The notes under the pieces were generated by a model that did not search any database, was not told where the DNA came from, and saw only the letters and a list, made by a program, of their open reading frames with translations. Below are positions 17,025 through 25,869 of a stretch of 64,000 nt of DNA, piece after piece. This DNA is from an uncultured Ruminiclostridium sp. (GTDB taxonomy: Bacteria > Bacillota > Clostridia > Oscillospirales > Ruminococcaceae), in NCBI GenBank assembly GCA_910588335.1, contig CAJUQV010000010.1:26196-90195 (forward strand), in the 5' to 3' direction. Numbering within the stretch: position 1 is the stretch's first letter; the number at the start of each line of letters is the position of its first letter. The position numbers and the translations under genes were made by a program.

Positions 17025-18851
17025 TTGGTAAGAAAAGATTTAAGAAACATCGCCATAATTGCCCACGTTGATCACGGCAAAACCACATTGGTGGACGAAA
17101 TGCTGAAGCAGGGCGGAGTATACCGAGAAAATCAGACAACCGTCGAAAGAGTTATGGACAGCAACGACCTTGAGCGTGAAAGAGGCATTACTATATTGGC
17201 GAAAAACACGTCCGTATACTACAAGGACGTTAAGATAAACATAGTGGATACACCGGGGCACGCGGACTTCTCCGGCGAAGTGGAACGCATACTGAAAATG
17301 GTTAACGGCGTACTGCTGCTTGTGGACAGCTTTGAGGGCACAATGCCCCAAACTCGCTTCGTATTGCAGAAAGCGCTGGAACTGGGACATAAAATTATCG
17401 TCGTGGTAAATAAGACCGACCGCCCCGACGCGCGTAATAAAGAAGTTGTCAACGAAGTGCTGGAGCTTCTTTTGGATTTGGACGCTACCGAAGAGCAGCT
17501 TGACAGTCCCGTTGTATTCTGTTCGGGAAGAATGGGCTGTTCCTCCTACAATCCGGACGATATGGGAAATGATTTTGTACCGCTTTTTGACAAGATAGTG
17601 GAGCATATCCCCGCCCCCGAAGGCGACGAAAACGGTGAATTACAGGTTTTGGTATCTTCCATAGATTACAATGACTATGTGGGAAGAATTGCGGTTGGAC
17701 GCGTGGAAAGAGGAAAAATCAAAGTAAATCAGGAGGTTACGGTCTGCGATCATCATAACAGAACCGCTCCGTATAAATCCAAAATAGTGAGCCTGTATCA
17801 ATTCGACGGTCTCGGAAAAAAAGCCGTGGAAGAAGCCACGGTAGGCGATATAGTAGCTTTCAGCGGAATAGAGAACATCACCATAGGCGAAACGGTGTGC
17901 AGCGTCGGCAATCCCGAACCGCTCCCCTTTGTAAAAATATCCGAGCCTACAGTTGAAATGACCTTTTCGGTAAATGACAGTCCTTTCGCGGGAAAAGAAG
18001 GAAAATTCGTAACCTCAAGACAAATACGCGAAAGACTCAACCGCGAACTTTTAAAAGACGTTTCCTTAAGGGTAAAAGACAGTGACACCACGGACAGCTT
18101 TGACGTGGCGGGCAGAGGTGAGATGCACCTTTCCATCCTGATAGAGACCATGAGAAGAGAAGGCTACGAACTGGCGGTAAGTACTCCCCGCGTATTGTAC
18201 AAAGAAATAGACGGAGTAAAGTGCGAGCCTATGGAAAGACTTGTTATAGACGTCCCCTCCGAATCGGTGGGCGCCGTTATGAGCAAAATGGGCATACGCA
18301 AGGGCGAGATGGTTTCTATGAATCCCGTAGGCAGCCGCACCCGCATAGAATTTATTATACCCGAAAGAGGACTTTTCGGGTATAAAAGCGAATTTCTTAC
18401 CGATACCAAAGGTGAAGGAGTTATGAACACCGTGTTTGACGGATATCAGCCTTATATGGGAGACATACCCACCCGCACGACCGGTTCTCTTGTGGCATTT
18501 GAGACGGGCACCGCCTGCGCCTACGGCATTTTCAACGTTCAGGACAGGGGTCAGCTCTTCATTGACGCGGGAACCGATGTATATGAGGGAATGGTGGTAG
18601 GCGTTTCCCCTAAAGCCGGAGATATAAATATCAACGTGTGCAAGAAAAAGCACCTTACCAATACAAGAGCCAGCGGAAGCGATGAAGCTCTGCGGCTTAT
18701 CCCGTATAAGCGGATGAGTCTTGAGGAAAGTCTTGAATTTATCGGAGAGGACGAGCTTGTGGAGGTAACTCCAAACAACATACGAATCAGAAAGCGCATT
18801 TTGGATAACGAGCTTCGCGCCAAGTATCAGGCAAAGCATAAAAACAAATAA
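17025..18851 (+). CDS. typA: Ribosome-associated GTPase TypA/BipA
   Basis: A 608-residue translational GTPase of EF-G-like build. G1 AHVDHGKTTL, G3 VDTPGHADF and G4 VNKTDRPDAR lie in the first 140 residues; domain II, the EF-G-V-like domain and the TypA-specific C-terminal domain follow (FGYKSEFLTDTKGEGVMNT; KKKHLTNTRASGSDEALRL). It assists ribosome assembly and stress adaptation. The start is TTG at 17025 after AGAGGAG. Its stop overlaps the dusB start by one base (TAATG), so the two are translationally coupled. Confidence 0.95.
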   Translation: MVRKDLRNIAIIAHVDHGKTTLVDEMLKQGGVYRENQTTVERVMDSNDLERERGITILAKNTSVYYKDVKINIVDTPGHADFSGEVERILKMVNGVLLLVDSFEGTMPQTRFVLQKALELGHKIIVVVNKTDRPDARNKEVVNEVLELLLDLDATEEQLDSPVVFCSGRMGCSSYNPDDMGNDFVPLFDKIVEHIPAPEGDENGELQVLVSSIDYNDYVGRIAVGRVERGKIKVNQEVTVCDHHNRTAPYKSKIVSLYQFDGLGKKAVEEATVGDIVAFSGIENITIGETVCSVGNPEPLPFVKISEPTVEMTFSVNDSPFAGKEGKFVTSRQIRERLNRELLKDVSLRVKDSDTTDSFDVAGRGEMHLSILIETMRREGYELAVSTPRVLYKEIDGVKCEPMERLVIDVPSESVGAVMSKMGIRKGEMVSMNPVGSRTRIEFIIPERGLFGYKSEFLTDTKGEGVMNTVFDGYQPYMGDIPTRTTGSLVAFETGTACAYGIFNVQDRGQLFIDAGTDVYEGMVVGVSPKAGDININVCKKKHLTNTRASGSDEALRLIPYKRMSLEESLEFIGEDELVEVTPNNIRIRKRILDNELRAKYQAKHKNK

Positions 18852-19828
18852 TGAACTATATAAAAATCGGAAACGTAAGAATCAAAAAAACCGCCTCCCT
18901 TGCTCCCATGGCGGGAATGGCGGACACCGCGTACAGGCTTATGGCAAAAAAGTACGGCGCGGCTTTGGTATGCGGGGAAATGGCAAGCTGCAAGGGCTTG
19001 TGCTATACCGGCAGAAAGAGCGCCGCTCTTTTGGAAGTAACCGAAGAAGAAAGACCCATGGCGGTACAGCTTTTCGGCAGCGAGCCGGAGTTTTTTGCAA
19101 AAGCCGCAAAAACGGCCGAAAGGTACAAACCCGATCTTATTGATATAAACTGCGGCTGCCCCGTGCCAAAAGTAGTAAACACCGGAGCAGGCTCTGCGCT
19201 TATGAAAAAACCCGAACTGATAGGCGAACTTATAAAATCGGTAAAATCGGTAACGAATATTCCCGTAACGGTTAAAATACGTTTAGGCTGGGACAATGGC
19301 AGCGTTAACGCCGCCGAAGCGGCAAAAATTGCAGAGGAAAGCGGCGCGGCAGCAATAGCGGTACACGGGCGCACTAAAACGCAAATGTATTCCGGCAAGG
19401 CGGATTGGGAAGCTATCGCCCGGGTCAAGGAATCGGTTAGCATACCTGTTATAGGCAACGGAGACGTAACTGATCCCGTAAGCTGTGAAAAAATGTACAG
19501 GGAAACAAACTGCGATCTCGTTATGATAGGACGGGGCAGCTACGGCAGACCGTGGATTTTTGAAGAAATCGGGCATTATTTTGAAACAGGTGAGCTTCTG
19601 CCCGAAAAATGCCTTGAAGAAAGGCTTGAAATACTTTCCGAGCACATAAGTCTGATAGTTTCGCTTAAAGGCGAATGCTCCGGTATACGCGAAGCAAGAA
19701 AACACGCCATATGGTATCTTAAAGGGATAAATAACGCCGCGCGTTACCGGAATAAGTGCGGGGCTTTGTGTACCCTTGAGGATTTTTACAGGCTTAAGGA
19801 AGAAGTCTTGAACGACAATACGCGGTAA
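18851..19828 (+). CDS. dusB: tRNA-dihydrouridine synthase DusB
   Basis: A 325-residue flavoenzyme that reduces uridines in the tRNA D-loop using NADPH. The TIM barrel shows APMAGMADTAYR near the start, the catalytic cysteine in NCGCPVPKVV, AIAVHGRTKTQMYSG and the FMN-phosphate loop VIGNGDV with IGRGSYGRPWIF. Length is normal. The start is coupled to the typA stop with a one-base overlap. Confidence 0.93.
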   Translation: MNYIKIGNVRIKKTASLAPMAGMADTAYRLMAKKYGAALVCGEMASCKGLCYTGRKSAALLEVTEEERPMAVQLFGSEPEFFAKAAKTAERYKPDLIDINCGCPVPKVVNTGAGSALMKKPELIGELIKSVKSVTNIPVTVKIRLGWDNGSVNAAEAAKIAEESGAAAIAVHGRTKTQMYSGKADWEAIARVKESVSIPVIGNGDVTDPVSCEKMYRETNCDLVMIGRGSYGRPWIFEEIGHYFETGELLPEKCLEERLEILSEHISLIVSLKGECSGIREARKHAIWYLKGINNAARYRNKCGALCTLEDFYRLKEEVLNDNTR

Positions 19829-19872
19829 AAAAACAGTATTGAAAAAAGCGATTATGAAAGGACAGCGGTAAA

Positions 19873-21054
19873 ATGAAACTGCCATCAGCGGAAGATTTTT
19901 TCGTTTTTGATATTAACAAAAGCGAATTTCTCGAAGACTACCGCCGCATAACGACGGGAGGAAAAAACGCGGTAAACGCCTACACAAGGCTTTGCTCCCA
20001 TCTGCTGTTAAAGGATAAAAGCTTCTCCGATTTTGTTCACGATACTTTAATTTATTCCGAACAGCCTTTGACGGAAAAATATCTGATAACGAAAAATCCC
20101 TCAATTTTAACCGCCATAAGCTACGACCTCGAAAGAATAAGAGAGATATGCTCTCTGTCCGCTTCGGATGTAAAAAAGTATATGTCGGAAGCCCTCGGAA
20201 GGGATCTTTCGGGGCTTCCGGAATATGAAAAGGGCGACTTCAGATATACGGCGGAATATTTTATAGACCGCTGCAAGAGAAACGGCAGCGGAGTTTTTGC
20301 TCGTTACAAAGCATTCGTATACAACGAAGCGAAAAAGTCTCTCATACCCGTGGAAAAACCCGACCCCGTAAAGCTTTCGGATTTGAAGCGCTATGAGACG
20401 CAAAGAAAACAGATAGTGGACAACACTCTGTGCTTTGTACATGGAAAACCCGCGTGCAACACATTGCTTTACGGCGACAGAGGCACAGGAAAATCCAGTA
20501 CGGTAAAAGCCCTGCTAAACGAATTCCCTTCCCTGAGAATGATACGGCTTGACAAAACACAGATTTCCGCCGTTTTTGATCTGTACGAAAAATTATCCTC
20601 AGTGCCGTTGTATTTTATTATTTTTATTGACGACCTTTGCTTTTCAGAAGATGACGACGGTTTTTTTGTGCTTAAGCAGGCTCTTGAGGGCTCGCTTTCC
20701 GCAAAACCGGACAACGTGCTTATCTATGCCACCACCAACCGACGCCATATTATAAAAGAAACCAACGCAAACCGAACGGAGAATTATGTTCATAAAAGCG
20801 ACGCGGTAGATGACAATATGTCATTATCCGAAAGATTCGGGCTGTTTGTAACCTTTTCTGCGCCAAATAAAGAACAGTTCACGGACATAGCGAAAAAAAT
20901 TGCCGCCGACAGAGGAATAGATATAGACGATAAAATTATTGAAGCGGGAGTCGAACGCTTTGCCCTGAAACGCGGCGGACGCTCGCCGAGAATTGCCAAG
21001 CAATATGTGGATATTCTTGAGGGAAGACTTTCATTGGGACTGGAAATATATTAA
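19873..21054 (+). CDS. DUF815-family AAA+ ATPase
   Basis: A 393-residue P-loop protein of the DUF815 family. The N-terminal half is helical and of unknown role. The ATPase domain has Walker A YGDRGTGKSSTVKALL (about residue 200), Walker B IIFIDDLCF, sensor-1 IYATTNRRHII and the sensor-2 region GGRSPRIAKQYVD. It is often found as a conserved companion gene in Firmicutes but its job is not defined. It follows dusB by 44 nt. Its TAA stop is the first three bases of a family A element, so the original C-terminus may have been altered by the insertion. Confidence 0.85.
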   Translation: MKLPSAEDFFVFDINKSEFLEDYRRITTGGKNAVNAYTRLCSHLLLKDKSFSDFVHDTLIYSEQPLTEKYLITKNPSILTAISYDLERIREICSLSASDVKKYMSEALGRDLSGLPEYEKGDFRYTAEYFIDRCKRNGSGVFARYKAFVYNEAKKSLIPVEKPDPVKLSDLKRYETQRKQIVDNTLCFVHGKPACNTLLYGDRGTGKSSTVKALLNEFPSLRMIRLDKTQISAVFDLYEKLSSVPLYFIIFIDDLCFSEDDDGFFVLKQALEGSLSAKPDNVLIYATTNRRHIIKETNANRTENYVHKSDAVDDNMSLSERFGLFVTFSAPNKEQFTDIAKKIAADRGIDIDDKIIEAGVERFALKRGGRSPRIAKQYVDILEGRLSLGLEIY

Positions 21055-21228
21055 GGCAACACCGCGCAAAGACTGCGCTGCGCGCTTTGCCGCGCATACG
21101 CTTGCATCTTTTCCGTCATTTTTACCCAAAACTCCTTGAAATACGCCAGTATTCCTGCGTCGTTTTGGACAATCTGACGAAAAAGCTGACGGCACGTCTG
21201 CACGACAATCTTTGTGCGGTGTTGCCTA
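21052..21228 (-). mobile_element. Family A MITE-like element, copy 2 (177 bp, inverted)
   Basis: The element runs from TAAGGCAACACCGCGCAAAGA to TCTTTGTGCGGTGTTGCCTA. Its complement is almost identical to the 13.8-kb copy apart from an extra ~11-bp stretch on the left (GCTTTTTCGTC). The core reads GCAGGAATACTGGCGTATTTCAAGGA on the minus strand. The first TAA is the stop codon of the DUF815 gene. Near-identity of the bodies suggests recent mobility or gene conversion. Confidence 0.85.
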
Positions 21229-21272
21229 AATAACTTTTCCAATGGATTGAACCAGATTCTGAAAGGATAACG

Positions 21273-22205
21273 ATGAGAAAATTTAAAAAGCTGATCACCA
21301 TTTTCTTAAGCTGTATAATGCTTTTTACGGCGTTGACGGGATGTGAAAAAGAACCGGAGGAACATCCCGACGAAACGGAAACTACTGTTACGGAAACCGA
21401 ACCGACGCCTTATCCCGTTTCAATAAATCATACGGAAATTAAGGCAAAACCCGAAAAAGTAGTATGTCTATCCCCTGCTGTTGCGGAAATTATTTTTGAA
21501 ATGGGCTTTGGTGAAACAATCATAGGGAGAAGCGGCTACTGCGACTACCCGGAAGAAGTTCTGAACGCCGAGGACGTAGGCTCAGCCGCCAACCCCGATA
21601 TAAACGCCATAACCGATCTTATGCCGGATATGGTAATAACCTCGACTCCCATTGCCTCAAAGGATATTTTCACAATGGAGAAGGCAGGAATTACCACCGT
21701 ATTGATCCCCGCGCCCACCACGCTTAAAGGCTTTTCTTCAATATATATCGCAATAGGACTTATATACGAAGGACTTTTTACGGGAACGGAAAAAGGCGAA
21801 GAAGCTTATTCGGGAATATCAAAGCTTTTAGGCAACGCGGAAGCCTTAAATATAGGAAAATTTATCTATGTTACGGAAAACGTAGCAGTAGCGGGAGGAA
21901 ACACGTTTGAAAGCGCAGTACTGTCCTGCTTCGGCACAAATCTTGCCAAAGAGGGCAGCGGTTACACTTACGACAAAGCCTTACTTCTGGAGGATCAGCC
22001 GGACGTTATACTTTTGAACAGCAAATATACAAGGGATACGCTTATGAACGATGAAATACTGTCGCAATTGGACGCGGCGGTAAATTACAGAATCATTTAT
22101 ATTGACAACATTTTCTTTGAGCGGCCCTCCTCAAGAATAAAGGAATTTATAAACACGCTTCTCGAAGATTATAAAAGGCTCGGCGCCGATATTGCCCTTG
22201 AATAG
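21273..22205 (+). CDS. Substrate-binding lipoprotein, BtuF/FhuD-like helical-backbone metal-receptor family
   Basis: A 310-residue lipoprotein. The signal peptide ends in the lipobox LTGC (Cys24), followed by an acidic linker rich in Glu and Thr. The rest matches periplasmic-binding-protein type III: KVVCLSPAVAEIIFEMGFGETIIGRSGYCDYP, then NPDINAITDLMPDMVI. Ligands of the family are corrinoids, siderophores or haem. No permease or ATPase is near, so it must work with components encoded elsewhere. A family A element occupies the upstream region; no cobalamin riboswitch or Fur-like box is visible. Confidence 0.85.
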   Translation: MRKFKKLITIFLSCIMLFTALTGCEKEPEEHPDETETTVTETEPTPYPVSINHTEIKAKPEKVVCLSPAVAEIIFEMGFGETIIGRSGYCDYPEEVLNAEDVGSAANPDINAITDLMPDMVITSTPIASKDIFTMEKAGITTVLIPAPTTLKGFSSIYIAIGLIYEGLFTGTEKGEEAYSGISKLLGNAEALNIGKFIYVTENVAVAGGNTFESAVLSCFGTNLAKEGSGYTYDKALLLEDQPDVILLNSKYTRDTLMNDEILSQLDAAVNYRIIYIDNIFFERPSSRIKEFINTLLEDYKRLGADIALE

Positions 22206-22218
22206 CTTATGCACGCAC

Positions 22219-22246
22219 TTGACTTTTAGTAAAATTTTGTTATAAT
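22219..22246 (+). promoter_or_regulatory. alaS promoter
   Basis: TTGACT, a 16-bp spacer and TATAAT (22241-22246) lie about 50 bp before the alaS ATG. The leader is too short for a T-box, so alaS is probably not tRNA-attenuated here. Confidence 0.75.
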
Positions 22247-22295
22247 AATTATTAGTTGTAATTTAAATTCAACAGATGAAAGGTCGACACAAGAT

Positions 22296-24923
22296 ATGAA
22301 ATGGACAAGTCTTAACGATTTAAGAGAAAGCTATCTTAAATTTTTTGAAAGCAAGGAACATCTGCGTATGGATTCGGCTCCTCTCGTACCGCAGGGGGAC
22401 AACTCCGTGCTTCTTATTAACGCTGGTATGACGCCTCTTAAAAAGTATTTTCAGGGCGTTGAAACCCCTCCCCGCAAAAGAGTGACCACCTGTCAGAAAT
22501 GTATCCGTACTCCGGATATCGAAAATGTGGGAAAGACCGCAAGACACGGAACCTATTTTGAAATGCTCGGAAATTTCTCTTTCGGCGATTACTTTAAGCA
22601 CGAAGCTATCGCGTGGGCGTGGGAATACCTTACGAAAGTACTTGAAATACCCGAAGACAAGCTTTGGGTAACCATTTATGAAGAGGACGACGAAGCCGGC
22701 GATATCTGGGCGGATGAAATAGGCGTTCCCCGCGACAGAATTGTAAAGCTGGGAAAAAAGGACAACTTCTGGGAGCACGGCAGCGGTCCCTGCGGCCCCT
22801 GCTCCGAAATACATTTTGACAGAGGTGAAAAATACGGTCCTTTCATTGATTTTGAACAAGCGGGAGACTGCGATCGCATTATTGAAATATGGAACCTTGT
22901 ATTCACTCAGTTTGACAACGACGGCAAGGGCAACTACACAATGCTCGCCAATAAAAATATAGATACCGGAATGGGTCTTGACCGTCTCGCCTGTGTAATG
23001 CAGGACGTGGATAACATGTTCGAGGTGGACACCGCCCAGAATATAATCAAAACCATATGTGAGCTTACGGGAAAACAATATAGGACAAATGAAAAGGACG
23101 ACGTTTCAATCCGCGTGATCACCGACCATGTAAGAGCGAGTACTTTCCTTATAGGCGACGGTGTAAGACCCTCAAATGAAGGCAGAGGGTATGTTTTGAG
23201 ACGCCTTATTCGCCGCGCCGCGCGTCACGGCCGTCTGTTGGGCATGAAGGAAAGCTTCCTGTACAAGGTTGCCGAAAGCGTTATAAAAGAAAACGAATCC
23301 GCTTATCCGGAAGTAAAAGAAAAAGAGGAGTATATCAAAAAAGTTCTCCGAAACGAAGAAGACAGCTTCAACAAAACCGTTGAAAAAGGCTCTCAAATTC
23401 TTCAGGAGCTCATTGACAAAATGGATACCGGAAGCATTTTATGCGGAGAGGATGTTTTCAAGCTGCATGACACCTACGGCTTCCCTCTTGATCTTACCAA
23501 AGAAATACTTGCGGAAAAGAATCTTTCTCTCGATGAAAATCGTTTTCGCGAGCTTATGGATATTCAGCGTACAACCGCCCGCTCAAATCAGGCGTTCAAG
23601 GGCGGTTGGGACGAAGCGTCCAACGACGCCTCTAACGAATTTAAAACCGAGTTTGTGGGATACAAGGAATTGTCCTGCTCAACCGTGTTGAAAGCGATTT
23701 TGAAGGGCGGAGCTCTAACCGACTCATGCTCCGAGGGCGATGACGCAGTAGTGCTTATCGAAAAAACGCCTTTCTACGCCGAAAGCGGCGGACAGGTGGG
23801 CGACAAAGGTATTATTGCCAACGGCGACAATGTGATGCGCGTTCTTGACACCAAAAAGCTGGCAGGCGGACAATACGTCTGTGAATGTCATATCGAAAGC
23901 GGCGAATTTTACGTCAAAGACAACGTAAACGCGCAGGTGGACGAAGAACTCCGCCGCGCCACCGCGAGAAACCACACCTGCGCACACCTTTTACAGGCGG
24001 CTTTGCGCCGAGTGCTGGGAGATCATATTCACCAGTCGGGTTCCTACGTGGATCCTTACAAATGCCGTTTCGACTTTTCACATTTCAGCGCCATGACCTT
24101 AGAGGAAATCAATCATGTTGAAAAGCTTGTAAACGAAGAAATTTTAAAGGCGGTACCGGTTGTAACGGAAGAGCTTCCAATAGAAGAAGCCCAGAAACGC
24201 GGAGCAATGGCCTTATTCGGCGAAAAATACGGAAAAATTGTAAGAGTGGTTACCGTTCCCGATTTTTCAACGGAATTCTGCGGCGGTACCCACCTTACCA
24301 ATACGGCACAGGCAGGTCTGTTCAAGATAATTACCGAAACCTCCGTAGCCAGCGGAGTGAGACGTATTGAGGCAATAACCGGTAATGAGATAATAAGAGC
24401 CTTTAACGGGCTTAACGTGATTATGTCCAAAATAGGCGCGGCAGTTAAGGCTTCGGGAGAAGACGCCATTATAAATCGCTGTATCAGTCTTCAGAATGAA
24501 GTGCATGAGCTTAAAAAGGAAATAGATCGCCTTAACGACAAAATTTCCGCATCACAGCTTAGCGGTCTTTACGATAATTTGGAAGAAATAAAGGGTATAA
24601 AGATTATTACGGCGATGCTCACCGGCACCTCCGGAGAAAATCTCAGGAAAGTAATGGACGGCATGAAGAGCAAAAACAACAGCTTTATAGCGGTGCTTGC
24701 GGGCGTAAGCGACGATAAGGGCAACTTTGTCTGCGCGTGCAGCCCCGAAGCTGTGGCAAAAGGTGCCAACGCAGGACAGATAGTACGAAAAGTAGCCGAA
24801 ATTACAGGCGCCAAGGGCGGCGGTAAACCAGATATGGCTATGTCCGGAATAGGCGACAACACTAAGATTGACGAGGCTCTGCTTGCGGTAAAGAGCATAG
24901 CTTCGGAAATGCTTAAAGACTGA
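22296..24923 (+). CDS. alaS: Alanyl-tRNA synthetase
   Basis: An 875-residue class II synthetase. The N-terminal aminoacylation core shows KYFQGVETPPRKRVTTCQKCIRTPDIENVG and GLDRLA. The editing domain has the metal-binding HTCAHLL and CGGTH pairs that clear Ser- and Gly-tRNA(Ala). The C-Ala domain closes the protein, ending with the GGGKPDMAMSG motif that binds the tRNA elbow. Full family length. The ribosome site is GAAAGG, 12 nt before the ATG. Confidence 0.97.
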   Translation: MKWTSLNDLRESYLKFFESKEHLRMDSAPLVPQGDNSVLLINAGMTPLKKYFQGVETPPRKRVTTCQKCIRTPDIENVGKTARHGTYFEMLGNFSFGDYFKHEAIAWAWEYLTKVLEIPEDKLWVTIYEEDDEAGDIWADEIGVPRDRIVKLGKKDNFWEHGSGPCGPCSEIHFDRGEKYGPFIDFEQAGDCDRIIEIWNLVFTQFDNDGKGNYTMLANKNIDTGMGLDRLACVMQDVDNMFEVDTAQNIIKTICELTGKQYRTNEKDDVSIRVITDHVRASTFLIGDGVRPSNEGRGYVLRRLIRRAARHGRLLGMKESFLYKVAESVIKENESAYPEVKEKEEYIKKVLRNEEDSFNKTVEKGSQILQELIDKMDTGSILCGEDVFKLHDTYGFPLDLTKEILAEKNLSLDENRFRELMDIQRTTARSNQAFKGGWDEASNDASNEFKTEFVGYKELSCSTVLKAILKGGALTDSCSEGDDAVVLIEKTPFYAESGGQVGDKGIIANGDNVMRVLDTKKLAGGQYVCECHIESGEFYVKDNVNAQVDEELRRATARNHTCAHLLQAALRRVLGDHIHQSGSYVDPYKCRFDFSHFSAMTLEEINHVEKLVNEEILKAVPVVTEELPIEEAQKRGAMALFGEKYGKIVRVVTVPDFSTEFCGGTHLTNTAQAGLFKIITETSVASGVRRIEAITGNEIIRAFNGLNVIMSKIGAAVKASGEDAIINRCISLQNEVHELKKEIDRLNDKISASQLSGLYDNLEEIKGIKIITAMLTGTSGENLRKVMDGMKSKNNSFIAVLAGVSDDKGNFVCACSPEAVAKGANAGQIVRKVAEITGAKGGGKPDMAMSGIGDNTKIDEALLAVKSIASEMLKD

Positions 24924-24952
24924 AAACATATTTATAATATAAAGTATGTTTG

Positions 24953-25046
24953 ATACTAATCCCTTTTAAAACTGTTGGATTAGTGTTTTGGGTGCATTCC
25001 TTTTTAAACTATTAATAAAATCCATAGTTTAAAAAGGAATTGGTAT
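24953..25046. repeat. Family D palindrome between alaS and the HIT gene
   Basis: The outer ends are ATACTAATCCCTTTTAAAACT and AGTTTAAAAAGGAATTGGTAT. Inside is a perfect 17-bp stem, ATTCCTTTTTAAACTAT (24996-25012) with its complement at 25024-25040, plus a GGATTAGTG that can pair with the left end. Two alternative foldings are therefore possible. It lies about 50 bp before the HIT ATG. Confidence 0.65.
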
Positions 25047-25097
25047 GAAGGAACTTGTAAACATGTTTTTTATACGCTGAATAGAAAGGAATAAAAA

Positions 25098-25439
25098 ATG
25101 GAAAACTGCCTTTTCTGCAAAATAATTAAGGGAGAGATCCCTTCCGCAAAGGTTTACGAGGATGAAGAGATACTTGCCTTTAAAGATATCAATCCAATGG
25201 CTCCCGTTCATATCCTTATTATACCTAAAAACCATATTGACGGAGCGGATATGCTGAACGACGAAAACTCCGCCGTAGTTTCCAAAATATTTGCCGTCGC
25301 ATCTCGGCTGGCTAAGGAAAACAGCTTGGATAACGGCTTCCGTATCGTGACCAATGTCGGCGCGGACGGCAGACAGACGGTGCGCCATCTGCATTTTCAC
25401 CTGCTTGGAGGAAAAAAGCTTAATACGGCGCTTTGCTGA
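25098..25439 (+). CDS. HIT-family nucleotide hydrolase (HinT-like)
   Basis: A 113-residue histidine-triad protein. It opens with CLFCKIIKGEIPSAKVYEDE and carries the triad as RHLHFHLLGGKK near the C-terminus, where the central histidine is nucleotidylated during hydrolysis of AMP-lysine-type or aminoacyl-adenylate substrates. Length is typical. It follows alaS but is separated by a structured spacer. Confidence 0.95.
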   Translation: MENCLFCKIIKGEIPSAKVYEDEEILAFKDINPMAPVHILIIPKNHIDGADMLNDENSAVVSKIFAVASRLAKENSLDNGFRIVTNVGADGRQTVRHLHFHLLGGKKLNTALC

Positions 25440-25448
25440 TAAGAATTT

Positions 25449-25560
25449 ATACTAATAACCATTTTGACACAGGATAAAATCATAGTTAAAATGGTTGTTA
25501 CAACAGAAACACTGTTAACCAATTAAAAACCATTTTTCCAATTTCTAATTGGTTAACAGT
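25449..25560. repeat. Two palindromes downstream of the HIT gene (family D and a relative)
   Basis: The first (25449-25500) pairs ATACTAATAACCATTTTGAC with GTTAAAATGGTTGTTA. The second is a perfect 15-bp stem ACTGTTAACCAATTA (25511-25525 with 25546-25560) around a 20-nt loop. Neither is followed by a T-run. The first has the family ATACTAAT end but a different arm sequence, kept complementary. Confidence 0.6.
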
Positions 25561-25604
25561 ATTATTTATGGAAATACGATCCGGCAGCTACTATAACAAA
25601 TCAC

Positions 25605-25633
25605 TTGACAATAAATCCCATTTGTGCTATAAT
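25605..25633 (+). promoter_or_regulatory. Perfect consensus promoter upstream of the MMPL operon
   Basis: TTGACA (25605-25610), a 17-bp spacer and TATAAT (25628-25633). The expected start is near 25640. A strong hairpin with a T-run follows within 70 nt, so most transcripts may end early. Confidence 0.85.
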
Positions 25634-25639
25634 ACTTTT

Positions 25640-25707
25640 TATTAAAAAGTCTGCGTCAGATGTTTTTTCACGCCTAACATCCGACGCGGACATTGTGTTT
25701 TTTTACG
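25640..25707 (+). ncRNA. Short hairpin transcript: leader attenuator or small RNA
   Basis: GTCTGCGTCAGATG pairs with CATCCGACGCGGAC (one G-U, one A-C) around a 15-nt U-rich loop; ATTGTGTTTTTTT follows. Starting about 6 nt after a perfect -10, this predicts a transcript of roughly 65 nt that is nearly all terminator hairpin. It could be a constitutive attenuator for the operon that begins 160 nt downstream, or an independent small RNA. No known Rfam-type leader is recognised. Confidence 0.5.
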
Positions 25708-25754
25708 GGAATTTTCGACTGACGGTCACAATTAAAAATAGTATAAATCACTGT

Positions 25755-25813
25755 ATAACACTAATTCATTTTTAAACTGTGGGTATTACGTAAGTTTAAA
25801 AAGGGATTTGTAT
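25755..25813. repeat. Family D palindrome before the MMPL gene
   Basis: CACTAATTCATTTTTAAACT pairs with AGTTTAAAAAGGGATTTGTAT around TGGGTATTACGTA. The arms resemble those of the 24.95-kb copy. The right end is about 57 bp from the MMPL start. Confidence 0.5.
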
Positions 25814-25869
25814 AATATTCTCGTATTAACAGCACTACCGATAATGATATTTTGAAAGGAGCCTTTAAC

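Noticed and set aside
18066..18839. A 257-codon minus-strand frame within typA
   Set aside because: Antisense shadow of a conserved GTPase; composition only reflects codon bias of the real gene.
21229..21272. Cobalamin riboswitch before the BtuF-like lipoprotein gene
   Set aside because: The upstream space is filled by a family A element and 44 bp of plain sequence with no riboswitch core.
22206..22295. T-box leader for alaS
   Set aside because: The space is only 90 bp, a promoter is visible in it, and no T-box sequence or terminator is present.
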